64,000 nucleotides of DNA, taken from NCBI RefSeq assembly GCF_000012845.1, contig NC_009615.1, positions 4,094,501 through 4,158,500 of the forward strand. The letters run 5' to 3'. The notes under the pieces were generated by a model that worked only from the letters and a program-made list of their open reading frames with translations, ran no database searches and was not told the DNA's origin. Shown here one piece after another: positions 18,496 to 28,900 of the stretch. This DNA is from Parabacteroides distasonis ATCC 8503. Lineage in GTDB: Bacteria > Bacteroidota > Bacteroidia > Bacteroidales > Tannerellaceae. The position numbers and the translations under genes were made by a program. Each line of letters begins with the position of its first letter. The stretch's first letter is position 1.

Positions 18496-20832
18496 TTAAT
18501 CCGTCAGTGAATAAGGGCGATCCTCTCCGTTGAACAATCGCTTTTTGTTCGGGCTGGAAGTCATCTCGAAAGTGAGCGTTCCACCGTTCATGATGTCATC
18601 CTGCGTGATGTATCCTTTGGTATAGGGTTTCCCGTTTAGCTTTACCGCTTTTACATAACGGTTCTTGTCGCTGACTTTATTGGCTTTTACCTCGAAAGTC
18701 TTACCATTCTCCAAGCGGACCTTCATATAGGGAAGGTAAGGAGCGCCTAATACGTATTGATCCGTACCCGGGCAAACCGGATAGAATCCCATGGCGGAAA
18801 GGATATACCAAGCGGACATCTGGCCGCAGTCGTCGTTACCGCAAAGGCCGTCGATATTGTTGCGATACATCTTATTCATGATCTCGCGTTGCCAGAATTG
18901 GGTTTTCCAAGGCTGGCTGGTCCATGCGTATAAGAATGGGATGTGATGGCTGGGTTCGTTGCCGTGTACATAACCTCCTAGTAATCCTTCTTTGGTTACG
19001 TCTTCGGTCTCGGCAAAGAACTCATCGGGAAGATGCATCGTGAATAAGGAATCCATTTTAGTGATGAATGCTTGCTCGCCTCCCATCAACTGAATCATAC
19101 CATTGACATCTTGAGGGACATAGAAGGAATAATTCAAGGCATTTCCCTCGATAAACCCTTCACCGTGCGTGCTTAACAAACTGAAGTCCTCTTTGAATTT
19201 ACCATTCGTATAACGGGGACGGGCATATCCGATCGAGGTATCGAATACATTCGCGTAATTGGACGCACGCTTTTTATAGGTATCGGCCACGGATCGGTTT
19301 CCCACTAATAAAGCTGTATTATAGATTGTCCAATCATCATAAGCATACTCCAAAGTCAAGGAGCCTGCGCTACCGTTGCGATCTAAAGGAACATAACCTA
19401 ATTCCATAAACTCTTTGGTTCCCTCATAATACGGAATCGTAGAGCTGTTGATCATCGCTTTTAACGCGGCGTCTTTATCGATCGGTAATCCTTTGGCGAT
19501 AGCATCTGCCAAGACAGAGACGGAATGATAACCGATCATGCACCAGTTCTCGTTTGCCATATGGCTCCAGATCGGCAAGGCATGATGAACGCTTTGCTCG
19601 CAATGTTTCAACATAGATTTGGCGATATCCGTGTTAACTTGTCGGTTGATGATATTGAACAGGGGATGTAGGGCACGATAGGTATCCCATACGGAAAAAA
19701 CCGTATAGTTCGTGAATCCGTCCGCTTGATGGATATTATGGTCGAGTCCGCGGTATTGACCGTCAACGTCCGTATATACGCAAGGATTGATCATCGTGTG
19801 ATACAAGGAGGTGTAAAGCATAGCCAATTGATCATCGCTTCCTTTCGCGTCGATGACGGAGAGCGCTTTATTCCAAGTATCGGAGGCTTTGGCGGCTAAT
19901 TGGTCGAAGTCCGCACCGGAAGCCTCGGCACGTAGATTTTTCAAGGCTCCCTCGGTGCTGACTCCGGAAAGGGCGACTTTCACTTCCAACTCATCAGACG
20001 TTTTCGGATCGAAATCAAAATAAGCGACGATCTTACGTCCTCCGATATCCGGGAAGTTCTCTTTCATATTGAACTTGGCATAACCGCCCCGATAATTAAC
20101 TTTCGCTTTCTCTTCGCATCCGTAATGCGTGATCGGTTTGGAGAAAGACATGGCGAAATAAGTATAGTTGGTACGTGCCCAACCGTTTGTGATACGATAG
20201 CCGGTTACCAGCGTATCGTTCTCTACGCGAATATTGGTCCAAAGAACTTTGCCGTCATAGTTATAGATCCCGTGAATCATATCAAGGATAATGCGTTGGT
20301 TCTCACTGTTCGTAGGGTATGTGTATTTGTGGATGCCGACCCGTTGGGTGGTGGTCAGTTGTGCCTTTACGCCATAATCGGTGAGCATCACCTCGTAGTA
20401 TCCGGGACGGGATATCTCGGTGCCATGCGAGAAACGGGAACGGTAACCGCCATCGGGATTCGTGGCCGTTCCGGGGTTTAGCTTCAACGTTCCGGTGGTA
20501 GGCATAATCAAGATATCCCCGAGGTCGGAGTGGCCGGTACCGCTGAAGTGGGTGTGGCTGAATCCTACGATGCTACTGTCTTTATGTTGATAACCCGCAC
20601 AATACTCGTAGGAGCGAGGTTGGTATTTACCATCTACGTTGTGTGGTATGGTATCCGTATCCGGACTGAGTTGTACGAGTCCGAAGGGTACGCAAGCACC
20701 CGGGAACGTATGTCCCATTCCATTCGTCCCGATGATCGGGTTTACAAGATCAACTACACTGGTCTGTGCGATCGCTACTGTTGAGCTGGCTGCCAGAAAG
20801 AGGCAACACATCGATTTCTTGAGATTTATCAT
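18496..20832 (-). CDS. GH92 alpha-mannosidase
   Basis: An exported 778-residue enzyme of GH92, the calcium-dependent inverting exo-alpha-mannosidases, mostly alpha-1,2. The N-terminal signal peptide ends near residue 22 and is followed by the family opening VVDLVNPIIGTNGMGHTFPGACVPFGLVQLSPDT. Candidate catalytic residues by analogy with characterised GH92 enzymes are E562 in IEGNALNY and D667/D668 in GNDDCGQMSAWY; GNEPSHHIPFLY is also intact. It would trim mannose from high-mannose N-glycans or mannan. It stands 181 bases downstream of susD with its own -7 element, and precedes the BSP peptidase. Confidence 0.96.
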   Translation of the reverse strand: MINLKKSMCCLFLAASSTVAIAQTSVVDLVNPIIGTNGMGHTFPGACVPFGLVQLSPDTDTIPHNVDGKYQPRSYEYCAGYQHKDSSIVGFSHTHFSGTGHSDLGDILIMPTTGTLKLNPGTATNPDGGYRSRFSHGTEISRPGYYEVMLTDYGVKAQLTTTQRVGIHKYTYPTNSENQRIILDMIHGIYNYDGKVLWTNIRVENDTLVTGYRITNGWARTNYTYFAMSFSKPITHYGCEEKAKVNYRGGYAKFNMKENFPDIGGRKIVAYFDFDPKTSDELEVKVALSGVSTEGALKNLRAEASGADFDQLAAKASDTWNKALSVIDAKGSDDQLAMLYTSLYHTMINPCVYTDVDGQYRGLDHNIHQADGFTNYTVFSVWDTYRALHPLFNIINRQVNTDIAKSMLKHCEQSVHHALPIWSHMANENWCMIGYHSVSVLADAIAKGLPIDKDAALKAMINSSTIPYYEGTKEFMELGYVPLDRNGSAGSLTLEYAYDDWTIYNTALLVGNRSVADTYKKRASNYANVFDTSIGYARPRYTNGKFKEDFSLLSTHGEGFIEGNALNYSFYVPQDVNGMIQLMGGEQAFITKMDSLFTMHLPDEFFAETEDVTKEGLLGGYVHGNEPSHHIPFLYAWTSQPWKTQFWQREIMNKMYRNNIDGLCGNDDCGQMSAWYILSAMGFYPVCPGTDQYVLGAPYLPYMKVRLENGKTFEVKANKVSDKNRYVKAVKLNGKPYTKGYITQDDIMNGGTLTFEMTSSPNKKRLFNGEDRPYSLTD

Positions 20833-20866
20833 GTCGTATCAATTAGTTAGAAAAGGATGAAACATA

Positions 20867-20927
20867 AAAGGTCACCTTTGATAGTTCCAAGGATAACCTT
20901 TGATAGTGACAAAGGTAACCTTTTATA
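20867..20927. repeat. Intergenic array D: three AAGGTNACCTT palindromes at about 22 bp
   Basis: Three quasi-palindromic words (AAAGGTCACCTTTGATAG, AAGGATAACCTTTGATAG, AAAGGTAACCTTTTATA) follow each other; the ACCTTT halves start at 20874, 20896 and 20918, exactly 22 bases apart. The array covers the only TAnnTTTG element upstream of the GH92 gene (20910-20917 on the minus strand). This could be an operator, but it has no sequence in common with array E upstream of susC of the same PUL. Confidence 0.78.
20910..20917 (-). promoter_or_regulatory. -7 element upstream of GH92, inside array D
   Basis: TACCTTTG on the minus strand, 78 bases before the GH92 ATG. It is part of the palindromic third unit of array D, so the match may come from the repeat word itself. 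Confidence 0.35.
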
Positions 20928-21013
20928 TTTTCAGATCAATAAGTATAGTAGTCCTCTATCATTGTCAAGTGCTAATTTGTTAATAATGGATTTCTACTAT
21001 ACTTAGTTGATAT

Positions 21014-22609
21014 TTAGAACAATGAGTTAGCCTCGTTCGGAGATAAGTTTGCGTTAGCATCCAATTGTCTTTGCGGAATAGGGAAGATATTACGCTTTGG
21101 TTCGTTGGATGCAGTCTTGTCCCACCAAGAAGTGGTTACGAACTTGTTAAAACGAACCAAGTCTGTACGGCGGATTCCTTCGAAAGCAAACTCTCTACCT
21201 TTTTCGGCTAAGAACTCATCCATTGTCAATGTAGCGGTCGTATATTTCGCTTTCTCCCAATCCTCTGCCTTGAAAGAACGTTGACGAACGCTGTTGATCA
21301 TATCTACCACTTCTTGCGTTGCTTTGCCTCCGTTCTTACGCATCAAGGCCTCCGCTTTGTTATAGATAACCTCGGAATAACGGAACATCACCCAGTCGTT
21401 GTTCATATCGCCGGTAGTACCCGGTTGGATTTCATACTTGATAGAGCGAGCGCCGCTGTTTTCTTCGCCCTCGGTCATGGACTTAATGTAGTTTACGAAT
21501 ACCAAATCCTGCCCATTGTACTCCTCTGAACCTTTCAAAGGCTCTGCGGTCGTGTCGTAGTAGTAATTACCGTTTTCATCTACTTTGCGAGGATATTGCT
21601 TACCGATCAAGAAACCCTCAATTTTTCTCAAGTCGTTGTCAGCGAATGAGTCATAAAAGGTCGGTTGTGTCACCAAGCCGTTCCAAGGACCGGATTGCAA
21701 ATCCCAGCCAGTTTGGTGTGCGTAATGCAACCAACGTTGATACCAACCCATTCCTTTGGCATATACTTCATCATACACGATTGACCAGATAATCTCGGTA
21801 GATCGCTTGTCGTTATCCGCACGGAAAGTGTCGTTCCACTTCTTATCCAATGCGAAACCTCCCTTAGCTAATTCATCGCAAGCTGCGATACAATCATCCC
21901 AGCGTGCTTGTCCAGTATAAATTTCCGCATTCAAATAGAGACGAGCCAATAATGCGTAAGCCCCCCATTTGGATACACGTCCGTAGGTCTCTGTTTTACT
22001 CTCTGACAAAGAAGGAATACTCTCGTTTAACTCTTTTTCGATCCAAGCGAATAACTCTGCGCGAGATTTGGAGGAAGGATTGATTTCACCGATTTTCTCG
22101 CAAATTGGAGCCGTACCGAACATATCCATCACATACCAATAACAGTAAGCGCGATATACACGCATCTCCGCTTGTGCTTGTGCTTTAGACATTGGAACTT
22201 GGAGTGCTTCAAAATCTATATTCTCTGTATCTGTAAGGAAGTTGTTAGCATATCCGATACCTTCAAATAATTTTTTCCAAGCATCCACTACTTGACCATC
22301 CGTAGGAATCCATTGATGGCGGTGTAAGCGAATCCAGTCTCCATTGTCATAGCCGTGGCGACCTTTTTGAGGCCATGCGGCACAGTCGGAAGATAACTCG
22401 TTACATGACCAAGGCGATTGGGCTACTTGCATAGTTCCACAGAAGTGTCCCCATGGACGCATCATGGCGGCCATTACCTCGCCTGCATTGTTGTAATAAT
22501 TCTCAGCGATTACCGAGCTATGTATTTCCTCTGTCAGGTCCGTACAAGAGGTAAATGCGGTAGCTCCCAGCAATAATGAAATTGCGCATATATTTTTTAA
22601 AGCTTTCAT
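21014..22609 (-). CDS. SusD/RagB-family surface glycan-binding lipoprotein (PUL 2)
   Basis: A 531-residue lipoprotein with lipobox TSC (Cys about residue 22) and the SusD layout: an N-terminal AENYYNNAGEVMAAM block, helical TPR-like units with RVYRAYCYWYVMDMFGTAPI, and a C-terminal RRTDLVRFNKF followed by NIFPIPQRQLDANANLSPN. That C-terminal block is nearly universal in this family. It pairs with the frameshifted SusC just upstream (29-base gap) and precedes GH92. It is intact even though its partner gene is broken. Confidence 0.95.
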   Translation of the reverse strand: MKALKNICAISLLLGATAFTSCTDLTEEIHSSVIAENYYNNAGEVMAAMMRPWGHFCGTMQVAQSPWSCNELSSDCAAWPQKGRHGYDNGDWIRLHRHQWIPTDGQVVDAWKKLFEGIGYANNFLTDTENIDFEALQVPMSKAQAQAEMRVYRAYCYWYVMDMFGTAPICEKIGEINPSSKSRAELFAWIEKELNESIPSLSESKTETYGRVSKWGAYALLARLYLNAEIYTGQARWDDCIAACDELAKGGFALDKKWNDTFRADNDKRSTEIIWSIVYDEVYAKGMGWYQRWLHYAHQTGWDLQSGPWNGLVTQPTFYDSFADNDLRKIEGFLIGKQYPRKVDENGNYYYDTTAEPLKGSEEYNGQDLVFVNYIKSMTEGEENSGARSIKYEIQPGTTGDMNNDWVMFRYSEVIYNKAEALMRKNGGKATQEVVDMINSVRQRSFKAEDWEKAKYTTATLTMDEFLAEKGREFAFEGIRRTDLVRFNKFVTTSWWDKTASNEPKRNIFPIPQRQLDANANLSPNEANSLF

Positions 22610-22638
22610 TGTATTGTCTTAAATCTATTGTTACTTAA

Positions 22639-22926
22639 TTAGAATCCAAAATTAACGCCAAACGTGAAGGTACGGGTGGTGGGATAAGATCCGCGCTTCT
22701 CTATACCTGCTTGTAGTCCTGTTACGTTTACGTCAGGGGTTAAACCAGAGTATCCTGTAATAGTCGCAAGATTGGTGACATTACCATAAATACGTAAGTT
22801 GCGCACATATTTATTATTTTTGAAGTTGAATGTATAACCTAGTGTCACGTTATCGATCTTCAAGAAGTTCCCTTTCTCTAGATAATAAGAAGAGAACAAT
22901 GGTTGCTCTGTTACCTTGTTCTTCAA
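22639..22926 (-). pseudogene. 3' end of the PUL 2 susC, out of frame with the rest
   Basis: This frame encodes the last barrel strands of the SusC above it (EQPLFSSYYLEKGNFLKIDNVTLGYTF, then the closing TFTFGVNFGF). Reading upstream on the coding strand, the frame carries on through KDALKNKV and would join DQSGTNDT of the main frame if a single base were added near 22930-22940. The end sequence is the typical SusC terminus and is followed by susD, so this is the real 3' end of the gene. No start signal supports independent translation. Confidence 0.88.
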
Positions 22927-25700
22927 GGCATCCTTGTATCGTTTGTGCCAGACTGATCAATATTAACAGTCGTTCCGAAATAAATAGCACCCTCGTTCAA
23001 TACGTCATAATCAAACATACCGCGCAGGAAGAAGCTGAAGTCAAAGTTCTTATAGGTAAATGTGTTCTGTAAGCCAGCCTTGAATTTCGGCAAACCATTA
23101 CCGATAAAGGTACGGTCAGCGTCAGACAGACCTTCCTTTCCGTCTATGTCGCGAAGATTCCAAGTTCCGTCCGGATTGATACCATCGCATACATAACCGA
23201 AGAATGACGCGATCGGCTGTCCTTCTTGTAGGCGGTAAGCCTTGCCCGGGTTACCCGGAGAGGGCAGGTCATATTGATCCTCGTAAGAAGATTTGTACAC
23301 GTCGTTAGACAAAGATGTCAATTTATTATTCTCGTATGAGAACGTGAAATTAGCCGTGTAAGAGAAATCCTTAGTCTTTACGACCTCTGCGTTTAATGCT
23401 AATTCTATACCTCTATTTCTCATCGTGCCTACGTTGGTGGTGATCGTGTTGTAGATCAAGGATGGCTGTTGGGCATTGTAGCTACTGATCAAGTCGCGAG
23501 TCGTACGACTATACCAATCGATCGTACCATTTAGGCGTCCACCTAGCAAGCCGAAGTCGAAACCGATGTTCAAGGACTCATTCTTCTCCCATTTCAAATC
23601 CGGATTCGGGTTGATATTCGGACCGTAAGTGGCGGTTAGCCATGAACCGGTGTAAGCGTTCCAAGCTCCAGCACCTGTGCCGTAGGTAGCGAGAGACATA
23701 TATGGATCGGTAGGTAGACTACCCGTGATACCGAAACCGGCACGGAATTTCAATACGTCGAATACTTCTTGGCTCTCCATGAAGTCCTCACGAGAGATCA
23801 TCCAGCCTGCGCTGACAGAGGGGAACCAAGCCCATTTGTTGTTCGCTCCGAACTTTGTGGAACCTTCACGGCGGATAGAGGCGCTGGCCATGTATTTACC
23901 GTCGTAATTATAGTTGGCACGGGCGAAGAAGGCGATCAGTTTGCTGGTCTCTTTTTTACTCTTCATCTCGGCCTTACCATCTTTTAGGTAACCGCCGGCT
24001 TCTAGGTTATTGGTACCGAATACGTCCGTCAAGAAGTTCTTGTTCTCGGCGCTGAATTGCTCGTATTCAAAATCTTGGTAACTGTATCCCAGCAAACCGG
24101 TAATATTGTGTACGCCGTTGATGGAAGTATTGTAGTTTGCTGTCCATTCAGTAGTACGATTGGTATTCTGATAATATTCTTTTTTGGCGCGTCCGTTTGT
24201 ACCGTCTTTATATTGGCTATATTCCTCACGCATACTATAATCGTTAGTTAATGCGTCGTTCTTCTCCATAGCGAAGAAAGCGGCGGCTGTCAGACCGGGG
24301 ATAATCTCATATTGAGCCTTGAAGTTCGCCAATAAATTCTTGAATTCCTTTTTCTTGGTACGCTGGTATATGCGGGCTACCGGGTTGAAATCTTCGTAAC
24401 CGCTGTAAGTTTCCCAGAAGGAGCCGTCTTCCTTATAAATAGGCATCGTCGGGTTGATACGGATCGCCTGGTATAATATGCCGTAATTAGGGATATCTCC
24501 TACCTTATCCACATCATCGGAAACCGCGTCCACTTTCACGAAAGAGTTTGCTAGATTGAAAGAAAGCTGTAGTTTATCATCAAACGCACGGTGGTTCACG
24601 GCGATAGAGCCATTGATCGTTTCACGGCTGGTGTTACGGATCATACCATCATTCTTTTTGTAATTTAAAGAAGCGCGATAGTTTGTCTTACCATTACCAC
24701 CGGTAGCGGTCAAGTTGTGTACATGGGTGAAATTACTCTTATTCAATAAAGCGTCGTAATGGTTATCCCGTCCACCAAAGTCGCGGATATTGGCGTTGTT
24801 GGTTTCCTTGCCATAAGCGACGAACTCGTCTCCATTTAAGATTTCCGGCCGTTTATAAACCGCCTCGTGCATGATATATCCTGAGTAATCCACTTGAGTA
24901 GTTCCGGCTTGCGGACGTCTCGTGGAGACGATGATCACACCGTTATTACCCCGGGTTCCGTAGATAGCGGCTGCGGAACCGTCTTTCAATACGTCGATCG
25001 CCTCGATATCCTCGGGTGCGATAGCGTTCAAAGAAGTCATATTACCCGGCATACCGTCGATAATAACGAGAGGCTCATTGCTACCTTTCAGAGATGAGGC
25101 ACCACGCATCTGTACTTTTACCTCGCCATTCGGGTCGGTGCTACCACGTGATACAGTCAGACCAGCTACACGTCCTTCCACCAATTGCATCGGGTTCACT
25201 ACCGGTGCCTTGTTAAAGTCGGATGCTTTCACGCTGGTAACGGATGAGGTGATCTCACCTTTCTTTTGGGAACCGTAACCTACGACTACTACCTCGTCTA
25301 GTGTCTCAGAGTCTTCAGCTAAGACTATGTTCAATGTTTTTTGCCCGGTATAACGAACTTCTTGGGATTTGAAGCCGATGAAGGAAAATACCAATGTGCT
25401 GTTATCCGGCACATCCAAGGTGAAATTTCCGTCAAAGTCCGAAGCTGTTCCGTTCGTGGTTCCTTTCACAACAATACTAACGCCAATCAGAGGTTCACCC
25501 TTTTGGTCTTTTACTACACCTTTAATGGTTGAACTTTGCTGTGCGATCTGATGAATCTCCATGTTTCCCATTTCAGGAACAGTAGAATCTTCGGCCGCAT
25601 AAGAGGACTGAAACATTAAAGATAAACAAAGTAACAAAGAGGTTCGTCCACCTAATAAAGTCAGGCATTTCCTCGTCTTACCTTCACTCTTTTTTTTCAT
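22923..25700 (-). CDS. SusC/RagA TonB-linked transporter, truncated by a frameshift (PUL 2)
   Basis: A 925-residue frame containing almost all of a SusC: signal sequence (about 1-35), carboxypeptidase-like domain (STIKGVVKDQKGEPLIGVSIVVKGT), TonB-box region LDEVVVVGYGSQKKG, plug (PMQLVEGRVAGL through VLKDGSAAAIYGTRG) and most of the barrel. It stops after DQSGTNDTRMP, where related proteins continue; the missing roughly 95 residues are encoded just downstream in another frame. One deleted base between GAT-AC and AAGGATGCC explains the break. If real, the barrel lacks its last strands and the C-terminal aromatic signal for outer-membrane assembly. A sequencing error is equally possible. Confidence 0.9.
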   Translation of the reverse strand: MKKKSEGKTRKCLTLLGGRTSLLLCLSLMFQSSYAAEDSTVPEMGNMEIHQIAQQSSTIKGVVKDQKGEPLIGVSIVVKGTTNGTASDFDGNFTLDVPDNSTLVFSFIGFKSQEVRYTGQKTLNIVLAEDSETLDEVVVVGYGSQKKGEITSSVTSVKASDFNKAPVVNPMQLVEGRVAGLTVSRGSTDPNGEVKVQMRGASSLKGSNEPLVIIDGMPGNMTSLNAIAPEDIEAIDVLKDGSAAAIYGTRGNNGVIIVSTRRPQAGTTQVDYSGYIMHEAVYKRPEILNGDEFVAYGKETNNANIRDFGGRDNHYDALLNKSNFTHVHNLTATGGNGKTNYRASLNYKKNDGMIRNTSRETINGSIAVNHRAFDDKLQLSFNLANSFVKVDAVSDDVDKVGDIPNYGILYQAIRINPTMPIYKEDGSFWETYSGYEDFNPVARIYQRTKKKEFKNLLANFKAQYEIIPGLTAAAFFAMEKNDALTNDYSMREEYSQYKDGTNGRAKKEYYQNTNRTTEWTANYNTSINGVHNITGLLGYSYQDFEYEQFSAENKNFLTDVFGTNNLEAGGYLKDGKAEMKSKKETSKLIAFFARANYNYDGKYMASASIRREGSTKFGANNKWAWFPSVSAGWMISREDFMESQEVFDVLKFRAGFGITGSLPTDPYMSLATYGTGAGAWNAYTGSWLTATYGPNINPNPDLKWEKNESLNIGFDFGLLGGRLNGTIDWYSRTTRDLISSYNAQQPSLIYNTITTNVGTMRNRGIELALNAEVVKTKDFSYTANFTFSYENNKLTSLSNDVYKSSYEDQYDLPSPGNPGKAYRLQEGQPIASFFGYVCDGINPDGTWNLRDIDGKEGLSDADRTFIGNGLPKFKAGLQNTFTYKNFDFSFFLRGMFDYDVLNEGAIYFGTTVNIDQSGTNDTRMP

Positions 25701-25830
25701 AAAAACATTAAATTAAAAGTTAATAATGTGCTTCCCGAAGGAAGAATACACACAAGCGGTTTGCTTTGTTATTCGACAGCAATATTAATAGGTCTTAACG
25801 AATTGAAGAGTGCTTTGAAATACCGAAGAA

Positions 25831-25888
25831 GTGTCATGAAATGCATATGGCAGATTATGATACTCTTTTGGTAGATTATGACACTATT
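25831..25888. repeat. Intergenic array E: three words at exact 21-bp period upstream of susC
   Basis: ATGA words start at 25836, 25857 and 25878, 21 bases apart. On the minus (transcribed) strand the first two units read GTGTCATAATCTACCA and GTATCATAATCTGCCA, nearly identical; the third is degenerate but ends in GACAC, so the array is bounded by GTGTCAT and ATGACAC. It lies 131-184 bases upstream of susC. AraC-type DNA-binding domains often bind direct repeats two helical turns apart, and the hybrid regulator encoded next door ends in such a domain, so this is a good operator candidate. Confidence 0.75.
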
Positions 25889-25902
25889 TAGGAATCAATG
25901 AT

Positions 25903-28900
25903 TTATGCCTCTTTTGTGCGGTATTCTTTAGGAGTCATGTTATATTTACGGGCAAACTCCCTATAGAAGTATGATTTGTTAGAAATCCCTACATTATAAA
26001 TAATTTCCTGAACGCTCATGTTGGTATTTACGAGTAATTGCGCTGCATAGTTTAACCTATAATCCTTTATAAAATCACTCGGCGTCATGGTAGATATTTT
26101 CTTGAAACGGCGATATAAGATGCGGGTGTTTATATTCAGTGCGTCCGCTACCAGCTCGGGACCGAGTCCTTCCTTGCTGACATTTTCTTTGATGATAGCG
26201 GTTACGGCGTCAAGGAATTCCTTGTCTTCTTGATGTAATAATTGCCCTTCCGTATATTGATAAGCACTTTCCGGAGAATAGAAATACTCTTTTAATTCTC
26301 TTTGATTTGTCATCAATCGGTTCACGACGGATAGGAGAACTGTTGGCGAGAAAGGCTTGGTTAGATAGGCATCCGCTCCTATATTAAGTCCTGCCGCTTG
26401 CTCTTGGTCTGATATTTTGGCAGATACGATAATAAGCGGGATATGACGGGTATATCTATTTTCCTTGATAAGAGAGATCAATTCCAATCCGTCGATATTA
26501 GGCATCATGATATCGGTGATGATAAGGGAGGGAGTGTATTGCTTGAGGAATTCCAGAGCCTCCTCCGCATTATAAGCTTCCTGAACCTGATATTCGGAAG
26601 AGAGGGTTTCCGTGATTAGCCAGACGATGTCTTTATGATCGTCGATAACGAGTATCATCGGTTTATCTTCCGTCTCTTTTTGTGCCGTATGTGAGATTTG
26701 CGGCTTTTGTATATCCGTGTTTGGGGAAGGAAGCGATACGGGAATATCTTCGTCTATCGTGTCGTCTGAGCTCTCCTCTACGATGCCAAAAGGTAAGGTA
26801 ACTGTAAATTCAGCATATTGGCCGACCTCACTCTCTATGTCGATTTTACCACCTAAGGATTGTACGAGGCTGTGGCAGATAAATAAGCCGAGGCCATTCC
26901 GTGCCGTATTTTGCCTGTTATCGTCGTTATCCATCGTGCCAAGGATACGATATCGGTCGAAAATATTTTGCATGTCTGCCTCCTCGATTCCTTTGCCGGT
27001 GTTGTAAACTTTAAGGACGAGGAAGTTCTCCTCCTCATGTAAGGAGATACGAACCGTGCCCCCGTCTTCCGTATACTTAAATGCGTTGGAAATCAGATTT
27101 GCTAGGATCTTCTTGAAATAGACGGAATCCGTATTCCAATAAAGCTCTTTGGGAGCATCGATCTTGAATTGGATTTGGTGTTGCTCGGATAGTGGGTAAA
27201 ACCATTCGAATTGAGTTCGCAAAAGAGAGGATACGGATACTCTTCGGATGTGCGTATGACTGAATCCAGCGTCTTCCGCTTTCCGGAAATCAAGGATTTC
27301 TTGGATAAGCCCGTTCAGTTCCTCTACATTTTCCCGGAGGACTGAAGTGTATTTTTCTAATGTCTTGTCTTTTGAGGTGGCGGCATAGGCTTGGATATAA
27401 TTCTCCACGCCATTGATCAAGGTAAGCGGGGTACATAACTCATGCGTGATATGGGTAAAGAAATTCAGCTTAGACTCGTATAGCTTCTCTTTTTGCTCCT
27501 CCTTGATCTTGTCTGCTATTTGTTTCTGTTTCTTTAGTATTTGGTAATGGATGCGATAGATGGCAATGATGATTAAAACCGTACCGATAAAAAGATACGT
27601 GAAAATAGCTAATGAGCTTAGATAAATAGGAGGTAATACCTTGATAGGTAGGGTGTATTCTTTTGCCGACGAATCAATGACATCGTTACGATAACGGACT
27701 TTCAGCAAGTATTCCCCGTACGGGAGGTTCATGAAAGTTACCTTGTTTGTCTTTTGCAATTTTTCCCAAGAGGAATTATAGTTGACCAACTGATACGAAT
27801 ACTCGTAATTCTCCCCGTTGATGTAATCCGGAGCGACGAACGCAATCGTTAACGATTGCACATCAGCCGGAACCGTTACACCGTTCCGGCTGATGTCCTT
27901 ATATAATGGAAGGATTTGTTTATCCATTTGCAACTCGAAGAAACTTAATTCGGGTTGATAGGTATGCTCCGGCTCCGTTTGTTTATTTACCCAGACTAAT
28001 CCGTTGATGCCTCCAAAGAATAAACGCTCGGAGTATGGGCATTTCCAATAAGCGTCATCAGAGAATTCCGTGACGCTAAAATAAGGTTGATGATAATTAT
28101 GGAAAAAATTATTCCGGGGATTATATTTGGTGAGACCTTTATTGGTGCTTAACCAGATACAGCTATCATTCCCCTCATGAATGCCATGGATCATGTCGTT
28201 TGCGATCCCGTTGCTTTTATCGAATTGGCGTAAATGTATCTTTCCTCTTTTAAATTTAATCCGGGTAAGTCCGGAGCTGGCGCCTGCATAGAAAGTAGAA
28301 TCCTCGGTCTGGCATACAGATAACACGTCTCCAATGGCCGGATTCCTTAAATTGTTGGTTTGCAGGAACTCATATTTCTGGTTGAATATGTTAAAACTAA
28401 TAACCCCATAACCGCCACGACTCCCGAGAAATAAGGTCGAGTCGTTATCATATATCATGGATTGAATCTCTTTGCAGGTATTCTCCCCGTTTTTTAGCGG
28501 GAAGGTTTGTATCTTACTGATTGTAGGCGTGACTTTATCCATACGTAAAGTAACCTTCAGTAATCCGTTGCCGGTTGTCGCCAACCATAATGTCGAGTCG
28601 TTTACCTCACAAATAGAATGGATATAGCGGATAGGGGGAGTGTCCTCTTGCTGCGGGATCGTCTTTATTCGATTTTCTTTATAAGAATAATAACAGAGCC
28701 CCGGGCCTTCCGTACCGATCCAGATACAAGGATGGAATTCGCTTCTCTGGAAGCTATATACCCGGTTGCTGGATAATCCGTCGGCGGTGGTGAAATGCGT
28801 GATAGCGCTTTGTGGAATCGCCTTTTTGTTTGGGTAAGTGTCATAGGCTTGTATCCGGACAATTCCGTCTCCTTTTGTCCCGAACCAAAGGGATCGATCA

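Noticed and set aside
22920..22945. The susC frameshift as programmed ribosomal frameshifting
   Set aside because: There is no slippery heptamer or downstream structure, and SusC genes are not known to use frameshifting; a mutation or sequencing error is simpler.
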